The notes: a model not told the origin generated them from the letters alone. Positions 35,128 to 44,743 are shown, counted from the first letter of the stretch. The stretch: 64,000 bases of DNA from an uncultured Pseudomonadota bacterium (GCA_903921325.1 CAIXPL010000037.1:223621-287620); one strand, 5' to 3'. Numbers and translations: made by a program.

Positions 35128-35375
35128 AACTGCTGTATTTCGCCCGGCTGCGCGAGCGTCTGGACTGCGCGACCGAATCCCTTGAGTTGCCGGCCGGTGT
35201 GTCGACGGTGGGTGCGCTGCGTTTGTGGCTTGCCGGCCGCGGGGGAGAGTGGCAAGCCGCGCTGGCACAGGACCAGTCGGTGCGCGTCGCGGTCAATCAG
35301 GACATGGCAAGCGATGCCACGCCCGTGCAGGATCACGACGAAGTGGCGTTCTTTCCCCCGGTGACCGGAGGCTAG
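35124..35375 (+). CDS. moaD: Molybdopterin synthase sulfur carrier subunit
   Basis: MoaD is the small ubiquitin-like subunit of molybdopterin synthase and carries sulfur as a C-terminal thiocarboxylate. The 83 residues read KLLYFARLRERLDCA at the start and end FFPPVTGG, with the essential terminal Gly-Gly. GTG at 35124 is preferred over the GTG 3 bases earlier because the junction repeat ends there. moaE begins 4 bases after the stop. Confidence 0.94.
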   Translation: MKLLYFARLRERLDCATESLELPAGVSTVGALRLWLAGRGGEWQAALAQDQSVRVAVNQDMASDATPVQDHDEVAFFPPVTGG

Positions 35376-35378
35376 CGC

Positions 35379-35855
35379 ATGGTGGCCGCACGGGTCCGGG
35401 TGCAGGAGGCCGATTTCGATGCCTCGCACGAGATTGCACGCTTGCGCGCCGGTGATCCTCGGGTCGGGGCGGTTGCCTCCTTCATTGGCGTTTGCCGGGA
35501 TCTGAACGAGGGTGACGCGGTCGCCACGATGACCCTGGAGCACTATCCGGGCATGACCGAACGCTCGATCGAGCGGATCATTGATGAGGCGATGGGCCGC
35601 TGGCAGGTGTTTGACGCGCTGGTGGTCCATCGAGTCGGCCAATTGGAGCCGCTTGACCAGATCGTGTTCGTCGCGGTCACTTCGGCCCATCGAGGCGATG
35701 CTTTCGCGGCCTGTGAATTCATCATGGATTATTTAAAAACTCAGGCGCCTTTCTGGAAGCGTGAGCAGACCGCGACTGGCCCGCGCTGGGTTGCGGCGCG
35801 CTCAAGTGATGACGCCGCCGCGGCACGGTGGGCAGAAGCTGCGATCAAGGGATGA
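35379..35855 (+). CDS. moaE: Molybdopterin synthase catalytic subunit
   Basis: MoaE, with MoaD, converts cyclic pyranopterin monophosphate to molybdopterin. The 158-residue protein has VASFIGVCRDLNEG, MTLEHYPGM, the HRVGQLEPLDQIVFVAVTSAHR segment and the catalytic lysine region YLKTQAPFWKRE. It ends the Moco group. Its stop is inside a GATGAG that forms the first copy of a short repeat leading into the amidohydrolase gene 18 bases downstream. Confidence 0.96.
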   Translation: MVAARVRVQEADFDASHEIARLRAGDPRVGAVASFIGVCRDLNEGDAVATMTLEHYPGMTERSIERIIDEAMGRWQVFDALVVHRVGQLEPLDQIVFVAVTSAHRGDAFAACEFIMDYLKTQAPFWKREQTATGPRWVAARSSDDAAAARWAEAAIKG

Positions 35856-35893
35856 GAACCGAGGAGAGGATCAATGAACCGAATCCTGATCAA
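35852..35893 (+). repeat. 22-bp duplicated junction before the amidohydrolase
   Basis: ATGAGAACCGA followed by GATCAA at 35852-35874 is repeated as ATGAACCGA followed by GATCAA at 35874-35893. The first ATGA contains the moaE stop and the second is the amidohydrolase start. The period is 22 bases, congruent to 1 modulo 3, so unlike the other junctions the first ATG does not lead to the second stop. The insert supplies the GAGGAG ribosome-binding site for the amidohydrolase. Confidence 0.5.
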
Positions 35894-37226
35894 AGGGGCA
35901 ACCCTCATTTCGATGGACCCGCAGGTCGGCGATATCGCTTGCGGCGATCTTTTGATCGAAGATGACCGCATCGCTGCGATTGCACCGCACATCGATGCAA
36001 CCGATGCGCAGGTGATCGACGGCGCCGGGCGCATCGTCATCCCCGGTCTGGTAAATGCTCACATGCACACCTGGCAGACCGGGTTGCGTGGCATGGCTGC
36101 CAACTGGACCATACTGGAATATTTCCGTCATGTCCATGCCGGGCTTGCCACCCGGTTCAGGCCTGAGGATATCGGTATTGCCACGCGCGTGGGTGCCTTG
36201 AATCAGATCAACTGCGGCACAACCACACTGGCAGACTGGTGTCACAACAATCCGACACCCGAGCACACCGACGCGGCGATCGATGCACTGCGCGCGGCCG
36301 GCATACGCGGCACGTTTTTTCATGGGTCACCCAAGCCCGATCCCAAACCGGGGCAGCGACCGTTCTGGGAAACCCCGCACCCGCGCAGCGAAGTCGAGCG
36401 CCTGCGGCGTGACCGCTTTGCAAGTGACGACGGATTGCTCAATCTCGGGCTTGCCATTCTCGGTCCGCATTACTCGACTTACGAAGTCGCGCTCGATGAC
36501 TTTCGCCTGGCTCGCGAATTTGGCCTCATTGCCAGCATGCATTGCGCCGGCGCCGAGGCGCGCACACCCGATGGCTGGGATCGACTGCGTACCGATGGCC
36601 TGCTCGGGGATAACAACAACATCGTGCACGGCCAGACGCTCAGCGATGAGCAACTGAAATTCATGCTCGATCAGGGTGTGACCTTTTCACTGACGCCCGA
36701 GACCGAAATGACTCAGGGCCATGGATTTGCCATCACCGGCCGGCTGCGTGCACTGGGCGCGCAGCCCTCGCTCGGTGTTGATCTGGAATCGGGCATCTCG
36801 GGCGACATGATCAGCGTGGCGCGCATGGCGCTGGCGACCCAGCGCGCGATTGACAATGATCTGAGCCGGCGTGACACCGGCAAGCTGCCTTCGACCTCGA
36901 CAATCACCTGCCGTGAGGCGCTGGCCTGGATCACCATCGAAGGCGCGCGCATGCTCAGAATGGATCAGCGCATTGGCTCGCTCAGCGTGGGCAAGCAGGC
37001 CGATGTGGTGGTGATACGCGCTGATGACTTGAACATGTGGCCCGTCCACGATCCGGTTGCAAGCGTCGTCTCGCAGGCCAGCCTGGCCAACATCGAGCAT
37101 GTACTGATTGCCGGCGTGTTCCGCAAGCGCGACGGGCGATTGCTGGGCGATGATCTGGCCGCTCACAAGACCGCACTGGCGGCATCGGGCCGGCGCATAT
37201 TGAACGAAATGGGGCTGCTCGTCTGA
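35874..37226 (+). CDS. Amidohydrolase of the Atz/Trz (cytosine/guanine deaminase-like) family
   Basis: The 450-residue protein is a metal-dependent hydrolase with the HxH motif in IPGLVNAHMHTWQTG, further metal ligands in SMHCAGAE and VHGQTL, and the acidic ligand in SLGVDLESGISGDM. Flanking beta-domain segments (KGATLISMDP, VGKQADVVVIRADD) are typical of triazine hydrolase, guanine deaminase and 8-oxoguanine deaminase relatives. A GAGGAG site lies upstream. Substrate is unknown; an N-heterocycle would fit the molybdenum hydroxylases nearby, but that is inference. Confidence 0.9.
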   Translation: MNRILIKGATLISMDPQVGDIACGDLLIEDDRIAAIAPHIDATDAQVIDGAGRIVIPGLVNAHMHTWQTGLRGMAANWTILEYFRHVHAGLATRFRPEDIGIATRVGALNQINCGTTTLADWCHNNPTPEHTDAAIDALRAAGIRGTFFHGSPKPDPKPGQRPFWETPHPRSEVERLRRDRFASDDGLLNLGLAILGPHYSTYEVALDDFRLAREFGLIASMHCAGAEARTPDGWDRLRTDGLLGDNNNIVHGQTLSDEQLKFMLDQGVTFSLTPETEMTQGHGFAITGRLRALGAQPSLGVDLESGISGDMISVARMALATQRAIDNDLSRRDTGKLPSTSTITCREALAWITIEGARMLRMDQRIGSLSVGKQADVVVIRADDLNMWPVHDPVASVVSQASLANIEHVLIAGVFRKRDGRLLGDDLAAHKTALAASGRRILNEMGLLV

Positions 37227-37322
37227 GTCGGGCGGCTGCCATTACCCGATCCTGTCTGATGATCTGAAACGAATCGACACCATGGCCCGATTGTTTCTGC
37301 TCCGCCTGAATGGATTGACAGC

Positions 37323-38210
37323 ATGAACTTATCCTTTGTTGGCGTGGGCAAGATGGGTTTGCCGATCACTCGCTTGCTGTTGGGCGCGGGCCACGATGTG
37401 TGCGTCTTTGACACCGATGCTGCGCAACTGTCTGCGGCACAAGCCGCAGGAGCGCGCGCGGCGGTTTCGCTGGCCGAATGTGTCGGCGCTGCGCCGCTGG
37501 TATTCACCTCGTTGCCCGATGATGCGGTGTTGCGCCAGGTAGCCCTGGGCCCCCAAGGGCTGATCAGCCTTGTGAATGACCAGGCGATCTATGTCGACAC
37601 GAGCACGGTGTCAGTGGCGCTGTCCGCCGAGATCGCGTATGCCGCACAAGTGCGTTCGATTGCCTACCTGCGCATGCCGGTATCGGGCAACGCGCATTCG
37701 GCGCGGACCGGGCAGCTCACTGCAATTGCCTCGGGTCCTTCCGCTGCCTGGGAACGCATCAAACCGGTGGTGAGTGCATTCAGCGTGGCGCAACTGTATG
37801 TCGGCGAGGCCGAACAGGCGCGGGTGATGAAGCTGGCGATCAATCTGCTGGTGGCTGGCAATGCCATGTTGCTTGCCGAGGCACTCGCCCTGGGTCGCGC
37901 CGGTGGCATTCAATGGGACACCTTGCTCGATGGCGTGGCGGCCAGTACCTTGAGCTCGCCCTGGTTGCGCGCCAAGGCCGCTGCGCTCAAAGTGCGCGAT
38001 TTCAATCCGACCTTCACCCCGGCGCAGCTGAGCAAGGATTTGGGCTTGATGCTCGATGCCGGCGATCAGCACCAGGTGCCACTCCCCCTGACATCATTGG
38101 CTCGCCAGACGATGAAGGCAGTGGGCGCGGCCGGCTGGGCTGAGGAGGATTTCATCGCCGTTGTGAAACTGCTGGAACAGCAGTCCGGACTGCCCACCGA
38201 TGCGGTCTGA
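37323..38210 (+). CDS. NAD(P)-dependent beta-hydroxyacid dehydrogenase (HIBADH family)
   Basis: The 295 residues begin with the dinucleotide-binding motif LSFVGVGKMGLPITRLLL. They contain LPDDAVLRQV, the substrate-loop segment MPVSGNAHSARTGQL and the catalytic lysine region EQARVMKLAINLLVAGN. Family members oxidise 3-hydroxyisobutyrate, tartronate semialdehyde or related acids, or reduce imines. The substrate loop has NAH where most have a Gly-rich stretch, so the substrate may differ. It lies 96 bases after the amidohydrolase on the same strand. Confidence 0.9.
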   Translation: MNLSFVGVGKMGLPITRLLLGAGHDVCVFDTDAAQLSAAQAAGARAAVSLAECVGAAPLVFTSLPDDAVLRQVALGPQGLISLVNDQAIYVDTSTVSVALSAEIAYAAQVRSIAYLRMPVSGNAHSARTGQLTAIASGPSAAWERIKPVVSAFSVAQLYVGEAEQARVMKLAINLLVAGNAMLLAEALALGRAGGIQWDTLLDGVAASTLSSPWLRAKAAALKVRDFNPTFTPAQLSKDLGLMLDAGDQHQVPLPLTSLARQTMKAVGAAGWAEEDFIAVVKLLEQQSGLPTDAV

Positions 38211-38243
38211 GGCCGGCTGCACGAGCGATAAGGGAGCTTGCCG

Positions 38244-38627
38244 GTGAATGCCTTGGGATTTCTTGCCGTTGGCCTTGGCGCTGCCTGTGGCGCGTGGTTA
38301 CGCTGGGCGTTCTCGGTGCGCTGGAACGCGCTTTGGCCGGCATTGCCGATTGGTACCCTCGTATCGAATCTGGTCGGTGGTTATGTCATCGGACTATTGG
38401 TCGCTTGGTTCCACGCCAATCCATCACTACCACCGGAATGGCGATTGTTCGCAATCACCGGATTCCTCGGCGGACTCACCACGTTCTCAACGTTCTCTGC
38501 CGAGTCGGTCGCGTTGCTAGGCGCGGGACGTTTCGGACTGGCGCTCACCCACGCGGCCGCGCACCTGGCGGGTTCGCTGGCCCTCACGGGTCTGGGTATC
38601 GCAACGTTCAAGCTGCTCGCACGGTAG
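38244..38627 (+). CDS. crcB: Fluoride ion channel (CrcB/Fluc)
   Basis: Fluc channels export fluoride as dual-topology dimers. The 127-residue protein has four hydrophobic helices and both signature segments, GTLVSNLVGGYVIGLL with the conserved Asn and TGFLGGLTTFSTFSAES with the Phe box. GTG 38244 is preferred over TTG 38238 because AGGGAG then sits at a normal distance. No fluoride riboswitch was recognised in the 33 bases upstream, which are too few for one; it seems to follow the dehydrogenase gene by read-through. Confidence 0.95.
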   Translation: MNALGFLAVGLGAACGAWLRWAFSVRWNALWPALPIGTLVSNLVGGYVIGLLVAWFHANPSLPPEWRLFAITGFLGGLTTFSTFSAESVALLGAGRFGLALTHAAAHLAGSLALTGLGIATFKLLAR

Positions 38628-38729
38628 CCCGATGGTCGATACTCACTCCGCCTGACCCGATTGCCCGGCACAGGACGCAGGCACCCGGTCGGGTCAGACC
38701 GCCGGATTGCCCCAATCGCCTGCTTCAGT

Positions 38730-39617
38730 TCAGCGCCAGTGGCTCATCGGGGCACCGGGCACCGGCGCATCGAAGGCTGCCAGTCGCTTCAGTACCAGTG
38801 ATCCGATCAACGCGGTGCGCAAGTCCGGACCGGCGAAGGTGATGCTGGCGGGCCGGGTCAGAAATTCGCCAGACGGGTCGGCAAACACGATATGCGCTTT
38901 ACCCTCCGGGTTGATGACCCAGATGCGATGTCCCCCAACATCGGTGACCCACAGATTGCCGTCAGCGTCGAGCGCACAGCCATCCGGTTTGGCATCCTCG
39001 GCCAGGCGTTCCGGTCCGAACACGTCCGGCGCACCGGGCATCCCGTTAGCGTCAAGCGGCGCACGCAGGATGCGCGCCCGCGCGGTCTCCACGATATACA
39101 TCCAGCGTTCGGCGGCATCGATGCGGATTTCGTTGGTAAAGCACAAGCCATCGAGCACAATGCGACCGCGCCCGTTCTCAACCAGTGCAATGAAGCCATC
39201 GGGTATGGCCTCGTTCACCGCTTTGACGCGTGGCTCGGTCAGGGTGGACACGGTGATCCACAAACGACCGCGTGCATCGACATAGCTGAAATTGAGCGAA
39301 CCGAGCGATTGGCCATCGATGGCATCGAGAATCACGGTCTCGCCGCCGTCGCGAGTTACCTGCCACAACCGGCCATCACCAATGTTTGCAATATAAAACG
39401 AACCGTCGGCGGCCATGGCCAGGCCATTGGGCAGCGCCTTCATCGCACCGATCAGCGTTTGTGTGCCATCGGCGGCAATCCGTGTCATCGCGGCGCGATC
39501 ATCCGACACCCATAAGGTGCCGTCACGTTCAGCAACGACACATTCCGGGCGACTCAAGTCCTGTCCGATCCAGCGGAAGTCCTCACGACCCAGGGTGAAT
39601 TGCAATACATCAGTCAT
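38730..39617 (-). CDS. SMP-30/gluconolactonase/LRE-like family protein
   Basis: This is a six-bladed beta-propeller of 295 residues from the ATG at 39617. Repeated blade segments are visible: PECVVAERDGTLWVSDD, LPNGLAMAADGSFYIANIGD, NEIRIDAAERWMYIVETARA and PDGCALDADGNLWVTDVGG, with the metal-site Glu, Asn and Asp residues. Members hydrolyse lactones (gluconolactonase) or organophosphates, or act in sugar-acid catabolism. An in-frame ATG at 39632 is an alternative start. It is downstream of the alpha/beta hydrolase, with a 116-base gap that shows nothing notable. Confidence 0.88.
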   Translation of the reverse strand: MTDVLQFTLGREDFRWIGQDLSRPECVVAERDGTLWVSDDRAAMTRIAADGTQTLIGAMKALPNGLAMAADGSFYIANIGDGRLWQVTRDGGETVILDAIDGQSLGSLNFSYVDARGRLWITVSTLTEPRVKAVNEAIPDGFIALVENGRGRIVLDGLCFTNEIRIDAAERWMYIVETARARILRAPLDANGMPGAPDVFGPERLAEDAKPDGCALDADGNLWVTDVGGHRIWVINPEGKAHIVFADPSGEFLTRPASITFAGPDLRTALIGSLVLKRLAAFDAPVPGAPMSHWR

Positions 39618-39733
39618 CAATGACCCCTTCACGAACGAATTGATTGCGTGCCGCGTTGCTCCGTCGCACGTTTGTTGACAGGCAAATCACACCACAAAAG
39701 AGTTTGCACTGCTCGACATGGTTCCTGCCTTGG

Positions 39734-40459
39734 CTACTGAATACTGTCGGCTGCTTCAAGCAGCAGTCGGGCCAACCCGTCGGGGTCAGTCACCATCGCA
39801 TCGTGCCCGGTGTCCAGTTCGCGATAGCGCCAGCGCGGGTCATTGCGCAAGGTCCGCGCGTACTGATCAAACGAACCGGTCGGCCGTCCGCAACAGTAAA
39901 TATAGGTGCACGCAATGTCAGGTGGCAGTGTGTTCTGCAGCCGCAGAGCCGTGGTGAACGTGGCAAGCGGCTGCGCGGTCACGCGGCGCGCCACCCAGTC
40001 GGCTTGCTCGCCTTCCAGACCGAGGGCGGCACTGGACAATGAGGGCACCAGCGGCCCCGCCGTGTCACTTTGAATGACGCTGGTCAGCACCGAATTGCGC
40101 CGTCCGTCAGGCATCATGTCGAGCATGCACTGGCCATTCTTCGGGATGAAGGCATCCAGATAGACCAGGCCCGCCAGACGGGGCGCAATGCGATCGGCCA
40201 CGCCGGTGATGACCGCCCCGCCGTAGCTGTGACCGACCAGAATCACCTGTTCGAGCTCTTCGCTCTCGATGTGGTTGACGATGTCGGCGACATGCGTATC
40301 GAGCGTGACATCGCGGTTCGCCAGATGATGGCGCTCGCCGACACCAGTCAACGTCGGCCGCGTGAGGGCATAGCCTGCCGCGCGCAGCCGAGGCACCAGT
40401 GGTCGCCAGCACCAGCCGCCATGCCAGGCGCCATGGACCAGCACGAAACGGGGCTTCAT
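39734..40459 (-). CDS. Alpha/beta hydrolase
   Basis: The 241 residues show the fold start FVLVHGAWHGGWCWRPLVP, the nucleophile elbow GHSYGG (Ser about 98) and the catalytic histidine in ELDTGHDAMVTDP. The sequence type resembles the plant-esterase-like and pyrethroid-hydrolase-like groups that cleave esters of aromatic or aliphatic acids. The start overlaps the iorB stop by 4 bases (ATGA), so it is coupled to the molybdenum dehydrogenase genes and probably acts on the same or a neighbouring compound. Confidence 0.9.
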   Translation of the reverse strand: MKPRFVLVHGAWHGGWCWRPLVPRLRAAGYALTRPTLTGVGERHHLANRDVTLDTHVADIVNHIESEELEQVILVGHSYGGAVITGVADRIAPRLAGLVYLDAFIPKNGQCMLDMMPDGRRNSVLTSVIQSDTAGPLVPSLSSAALGLEGEQADWVARRVTAQPLATFTTALRLQNTLPPDIACTYIYCCGRPTGSFDQYARTLRNDPRWRYRELDTGHDAMVTDPDGLARLLLEAADSIQ

Positions 40460-42687
40460 GCCAGTGCCGCCTTGACGCGCACCGGAGTGAGCGGCAAATC
40501 GCGCAGGCGCACCCCGGTGGCCTTGGCAAATCCGTTGGCGATGGCCGCAGCCATGGGGCCCTGCGAGCCTTCGCCTACACCATGCGATGCCTGCTCCGGT
40601 CGATCAATCAACTCAACTTTAATCACGGGCACCTCAGAGAATCGCAGCACCGGATAATCGGCCCATGAACGGACCGCGATGCGTTCGCGATCGTAGGCCA
40701 CCGATTCATGCAAGGTCCAACTGGCTGATTGCACCATGCCCCCTTCGATCTGATTGGCAAAGCCATCAGGATTGATCGCCATGCCTGCATCGGCCGCGCA
40801 CCAGGCACGTGGCACGCGAACGACGCCGCTGGTGCGATCCACCGTGACCTCGGCAACGATCGCAGTGTAGACCGCAAGGTTCTTGTATTTGGCAAACGCA
40901 ATGCCCAGCGCGCGGCCCGGTTCGGCCCAGGCGGACATTTTCACCACACGTTCGATGACCGCCCGCGCGCGCGCATCCTGCAAATGCCGCAACCGGAACA
41001 GCGCCGGGTCGACCTGGGCAGCGAGCGCCAGCTCATCCATGAACGACTCCAGCGCGAACACATTGCCGTAGGCGCCCAGGGTGCGCAATGCCGATACCCG
41101 TACCGGCATCTCGGGAATCAGGTGATTGATCACCTTCTGGTTCGGAAAATCATAGAGCGGGATGGCATTGCGATCGCCACCGCCGGCCGGTTGCGGAATG
41201 TTGCGTGCCGGGCTCGCGCGCTGGGCATGTTCGAGATACCAGCTCGCCAGCAGGTTGTCTCCGTCGGGATCGCCCGGACGCATGCTGTGGGTATGGCTCC
41301 ACAGCTCATGCACCCAGTTGACGATCCGGCCCTCGGCGTCCAGTGCCGCGCGCATGCGGATGGCCATCGCGGAGCCATAAGGCTCCCACTGAAATTCATC
41401 CTCGCGCATCCACTGCAGCTTGACCGGACGCCCGCCGGTGGCACGGGCCAGCAGTGCGGCATCCAGACCCACATCATCGGCGCCGTTGTGACCGTAACAA
41501 CCCGAACCGTGGCTGTGAATGACCCGGATGGCAGACAGGGGCACCTGCAGTGCCTTGGCGAGATCCTCGCGCTGTTGAAAGGGGCCTTGCGCATGGCTCC
41601 ACACGGTGAGCTTGCCAGCGGCCCATTGCGCCAGAGCGCACGAGGGTCCGATCGAGCCATGCGATACAAAGGGCTTGGTGTACTCGGCCATGAAGGTGCG
41701 CGTGGCCCGCGCAAAGCTGGCCGGGTCGGACTTCTCGCCAACCACGGTGTCTTCACTGCGCATTGTCTTGAGAAACGGAAACAGCGCCTCACCGGCGGGC
41801 GGCAGCCGCGCGTCTTCGTTCCATCGCGCGCTCGCTCGTAGCGCCTGTGCCGCCGCGATGGCCTGTTCTTCTCGCTCGGCGGCAACTGCGACAAAGCTGC
41901 CATCACGGACCACCGCCACTACGCCCGGCAGCGCACGCGCCGCCGCGGTGTCAATCGACTGCAGGGTGGCACGCGGTGATGGGGGGCGCACCACCCGGCC
42001 GTACACCATGCCGGGCAATCGCATGTCCTGAATGTAGAGCGGTGCACCGGTCAGTTTGCCTGGCAGATCCTGACGCGGTACCGGTTGCCCGATCAGGCGC
42101 CGCGCGGCGGCAGGCTTGGGGCTTACCGGGGACTTGATCTCGCCCTTGAGCGCGTCGCCACCGGCAAGCTCGGCGTAGGAGAACTGCGTGCCGCCGGGAG
42201 CAATGACCCAGCCATTGCGGGTCTGCAGTTGCGCCTGTTCAGGCGATGCGGCGCCCAGTCGCTGTGCTGCGATCTTGAGCAGCAGCGCGCGTGCTTCGGC
42301 TGCCGCCTGCCGTAAGGCACCGCCACTTTGCTCAATGGAAAGACTGCCGGCGGTCACACCTTCGTTGGGAGACTGCGCGGTGTCACCACTGACCAGTTGC
42401 ACCTGTTCCAGATCGACATCGAGTTCGTCAGCGACGATTTGCGATAGCGCGGTGATGATGCCCTGACCCAGTTCGACCTTGCCGGAAAACGCGCTCACCC
42501 GGCCATCGGTGCCGATTCGCAACCAGCCTTCCAGTCGTCGATAGGTATTCATGCTCCCCGGCAACCGGACTGGAGCCTGCGCGAGGGAAGTGGTGAGTGG
42601 CACGGTGAACGCCACGCTCAGGCCGCCGGCGGCCTGCAACAGACGGCGCCGCTGCAAAGCCCGTGTGCTGAGATTGCCCTGAGTCAT
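40456..42687 (-). CDS. Molybdopterin-binding dehydrogenase, isoquinoline 1-oxidoreductase beta subunit type
   Basis: The 743-residue protein begins with a twin-arginine type leader (LQRRRLLQAAGG) and has the IorB plan. It contains segments VELGQGIITALSQIVADELD and GEIKSPVSPKPAAARRLIGQPV, the RTLGAYGNVFALESFMDEL active-site region and the catalytic Glu in HGVGEGSQGPMAAAIANG. IorAB-type enzymes are periplasmic or membrane-linked two-subunit hydroxylases that pass electrons to cytochromes rather than to an FAD subunit. Coupled upstream to the iron-sulfur subunit and downstream to a hydrolase, each by ATGA. Substrate is an aldehyde or N-heterocycle by family. Confidence 0.93.
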   Translation of the reverse strand: MTQGNLSTRALQRRRLLQAAGGLSVAFTVPLTTSLAQAPVRLPGSMNTYRRLEGWLRIGTDGRVSAFSGKVELGQGIITALSQIVADELDVDLEQVQLVSGDTAQSPNEGVTAGSLSIEQSGGALRQAAAEARALLLKIAAQRLGAASPEQAQLQTRNGWVIAPGGTQFSYAELAGGDALKGEIKSPVSPKPAAARRLIGQPVPRQDLPGKLTGAPLYIQDMRLPGMVYGRVVRPPSPRATLQSIDTAAARALPGVVAVVRDGSFVAVAAEREEQAIAAAQALRASARWNEDARLPPAGEALFPFLKTMRSEDTVVGEKSDPASFARATRTFMAEYTKPFVSHGSIGPSCALAQWAAGKLTVWSHAQGPFQQREDLAKALQVPLSAIRVIHSHGSGCYGHNGADDVGLDAALLARATGGRPVKLQWMREDEFQWEPYGSAMAIRMRAALDAEGRIVNWVHELWSHTHSMRPGDPDGDNLLASWYLEHAQRASPARNIPQPAGGGDRNAIPLYDFPNQKVINHLIPEMPVRVSALRTLGAYGNVFALESFMDELALAAQVDPALFRLRHLQDARARAVIERVVKMSAWAEPGRALGIAFAKYKNLAVYTAIVAEVTVDRTSGVVRVPRAWCAADAGMAINPDGFANQIEGGMVQSASWTLHESVAYDRERIAVRSWADYPVLRFSEVPVIKVELIDRPEQASHGVGEGSQGPMAAAIANGFAKATGVRLRDLPLTPVRVKAALA

Positions 42688-43148
42688 GATGCCAACTCCC
42701 TGGCTGCACGCTGCACGGCCTTGATGATCCGGGTGTGGGTGCCACAGCGACACAGATTGTTCTCGAGCGCGGCGCGTATCTGCGCTTCGCTCGGTGTCCG
42801 CTGGCGATCGAGAAAGGCCTTTGCCGTCATGATCATGCCGTTGCTGCAGTAGCCGCATTGCGCCGCCTGCTCCTTGATGAACGCTGCCTGCACCGGGTGG
42901 GGGTGATCGCTCGACCCCAGGCCCTCCAGGGTGGTGATGCGGGCGTGTTGCACGGATTCGACCGGAGTCACGCACGAGCGCACCGGCGCGCCATCGATCA
43001 GCACGGTACAGGCGCCGCACTGACCCAGCCCGCAGCCGTATTTCGGACCATTGAGCGCCAGATCATTACGCAGGGCGTAGAGCAGGGGGGTGCGCGGCTC
43101 GGCCGCCACCCATTGGTCGCTGCCGTTGACATTCAATCGGATGGTCAT
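42684..43148 (-). CDS. [2Fe-2S] subunit of the IorAB-type molybdenum dehydrogenase
   Basis: The 154 residues carry two [2Fe-2S] centres, the plant-ferredoxin type at Cys39, Cys44, Cys47 and Cys59, and the C-terminal helical type at Cys98, Cys101, Cys133 and Cys135. This is the electron-transfer subunit for the large subunit that follows with an ATGA overlap. AAGGAG sits just before the ATG. The 191 bases to the divergent hmgA gene should hold both promoters. Confidence 0.96.
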   Translation of the reverse strand: MTIRLNVNGSDQWVAAEPRTPLLYALRNDLALNGPKYGCGLGQCGACTVLIDGAPVRSCVTPVESVQHARITTLEGLGSSDHPHPVQAAFIKEQAAQCGYCSNGMIMTAKAFLDRQRTPSEAQIRAALENNLCRCGTHTRIIKAVQRAARELAS

Positions 43149-43339
43149 TTCAGTCTCCTTCCTTGTTATGCGTCATGCGTGCAGCGCGATGCGTGCTTGA
43201 GCAGTGATCGCAACCGTCCGGATTGCGCGAGAATGGCGCCTGCGGCCTCAGTTACGCGCTATCCAGGTCAATGCCCGGTGCGGCTCACCAGCCGGTGACG
43301 CGGCACCCTGCGTTGAACCGCCCACGCGAAGGAGAGTAT

Positions 43340-44704
43340 ATGTCGTCCACCATCCAGTCCCCCAACCGGCCTGCCGGCGACGCAGGCGCCGCGGGCCAGC
43401 GCGACGTCGCGGCGGATCTGCGCTATCAGGCCGGATTCGGAAATCACTGTGTCTCGGAGGCCGTGCCGGGTGCGTTGCCTGAGGGGCGCAACAGCCCTCA
43501 GAAGGCGCCTCTTGGTTTGTACACCGAGCAGCTCTCGGGTACGGCCTTCACCGCTCCGCGCGCTGAGAACCGGCGCAGCTGGGTCTATCGCATTCGCCCT
43601 TCAGCGGGTCATCCGGCATTCCGCCGGATCGATAACCGGCTGTTGCGTACCGCCCCGTTTGTGGATGCCGATCCGCCACCCACGCAGTTGCGCTGGGACC
43701 CCTTTGCGTTGCCCAGCCTGCCGACGGATTTTCTGGAAGGACTGATCAGCATTGGGGGCAATGGCGATGCGGGCAGTCAGCACGGCATCGGGATTCACGT
43801 CTATGCAGCCAATCGTTCGATGACGCGCCGCGCGCTATTCAATGCCGACGGTGAAATGCTGATCGTGCCGCAGAGCGGGGGCTTGCGCCTGGTCACCGAA
43901 TTGGGTGTGCTCGAAGTGGCGCCGCGCGAGATTGCGGTCGTGCCGCGCGGCTTGCGTTTTCGCGTCGAGTTGCTCGAGGGTACCGCACGCGGCTATGTTT
44001 GCGAGAATTATGGTGCCATGCTGCGCTTGCCTGAACTGGGACCGATCGGGGCCAACGGCCTTGCCAATTCGCGCGACTTTCTGGCACCCGTGGCCGCCTT
44101 CGAGGATCGTGACGAACCGTGGGAACTGGTGAGCAAGTTTGCCGGTAATCTGTGGAGTTGTGCGATCGACCACTCGCCCTTCGATGTGGTTGCCTGGCAT
44201 GGCAATCTGACGCCCTACAAGTATGATCTGCGTCGCTTCATGGCCGTTGGCACGATCAGTTTTGATCATCCCGACCCATCGATTTTTACCGTGCTGACTT
44301 CACCGTCAGAAAATGCCGGTATTGCCAACGTCGATTTCGTGATCTTTCCACCGCGCTGGCTGGTGGGCGAGGACACCTTTCGCCCGCCCTGGTATCACCG
44401 CAATTTCATGAGTGAATACATGGGCCTGATTCACGGTGTGTATGACGCCAAGGCGGAAGGTTTCGTGCCTGGCGGGGGGAGCCTGCACAATTCCTGGGCT
44501 GCTCATGGCCCGGATGCAGTGACCTTCGAACGGGCCAGTGCAGCGGCGCTCGCCCCGCACAAGCTCGAAGACACGCTCGCATTCATGTTCGAGACCCGTT
44601 ACATTGTGCGGCCAACCCGTTACGCGCTCGAAGCAGCGCAATTGCAATCCGACTATGTCACCTGCTGGGACGGGCTGCGGCCACACTTCAATCGCGCGCC
44701 CTGA
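43340..44704 (+). CDS. hmgA: Homogentisate 1,2-dioxygenase
   Basis: HmgA opens the homogentisate ring to maleylacetoacetate in tyrosine and phenylacetate-derivative catabolism. The 454 residues match the family throughout: [40 protein letters not shown], and the iron-site region [19 protein letters not shown] with [12 protein letters not shown]. The ATG at 43340 follows GAAGGAGAG at a proper distance. fahA follows 39 bases later; maleylacetoacetate isomerase is not in the window. Confidence 0.98.
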   Translation: MSSTIQSPNRPAGDAGAAGQRDVAADLRYQAGFGNHCVSEAVPGALPEGRNSPQKAPLGLYTEQLSGTAFTAPRAENRRSWVYRIRPSAGHPAFRRIDNRLLRTAPFVDADPPPTQLRWDPFALPSLPTDFLEGLISIGGNGDAGSQHGIGIHVYAANRSMTRRALFNADGEMLIVPQSGGLRLVTELGVLEVAPREIAVVPRGLRFRVELLEGTARGYVCENYGAMLRLPELGPIGANGLANSRDFLAPVAAFEDRDEPWELVSKFAGNLWSCAIDHSPFDVVAWHGNLTPYKYDLRRFMAVGTISFDHPDPSIFTVLTSPSENAGIANVDFVIFPPRWLVGEDTFRPPWYHRNFMSEYMGLIHGVYDAKAEGFVPGGGSLHNSWAAHGPDAVTFERASAAALAPHKLEDTLAFMFETRYIVRPTRYALEAAQLQSDYVTCWDGLRPHFNRAP

Positions 44705-44743
44705 CGAAATTCCGGCACGGCCGGGACCAACTGAGGAGTTGTT

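Noticed and set aside
38211..38243. Fluoride riboswitch before crcB
   Set aside because: Only 33 bases separate crcB from the upstream gene, too few for the aptamer.
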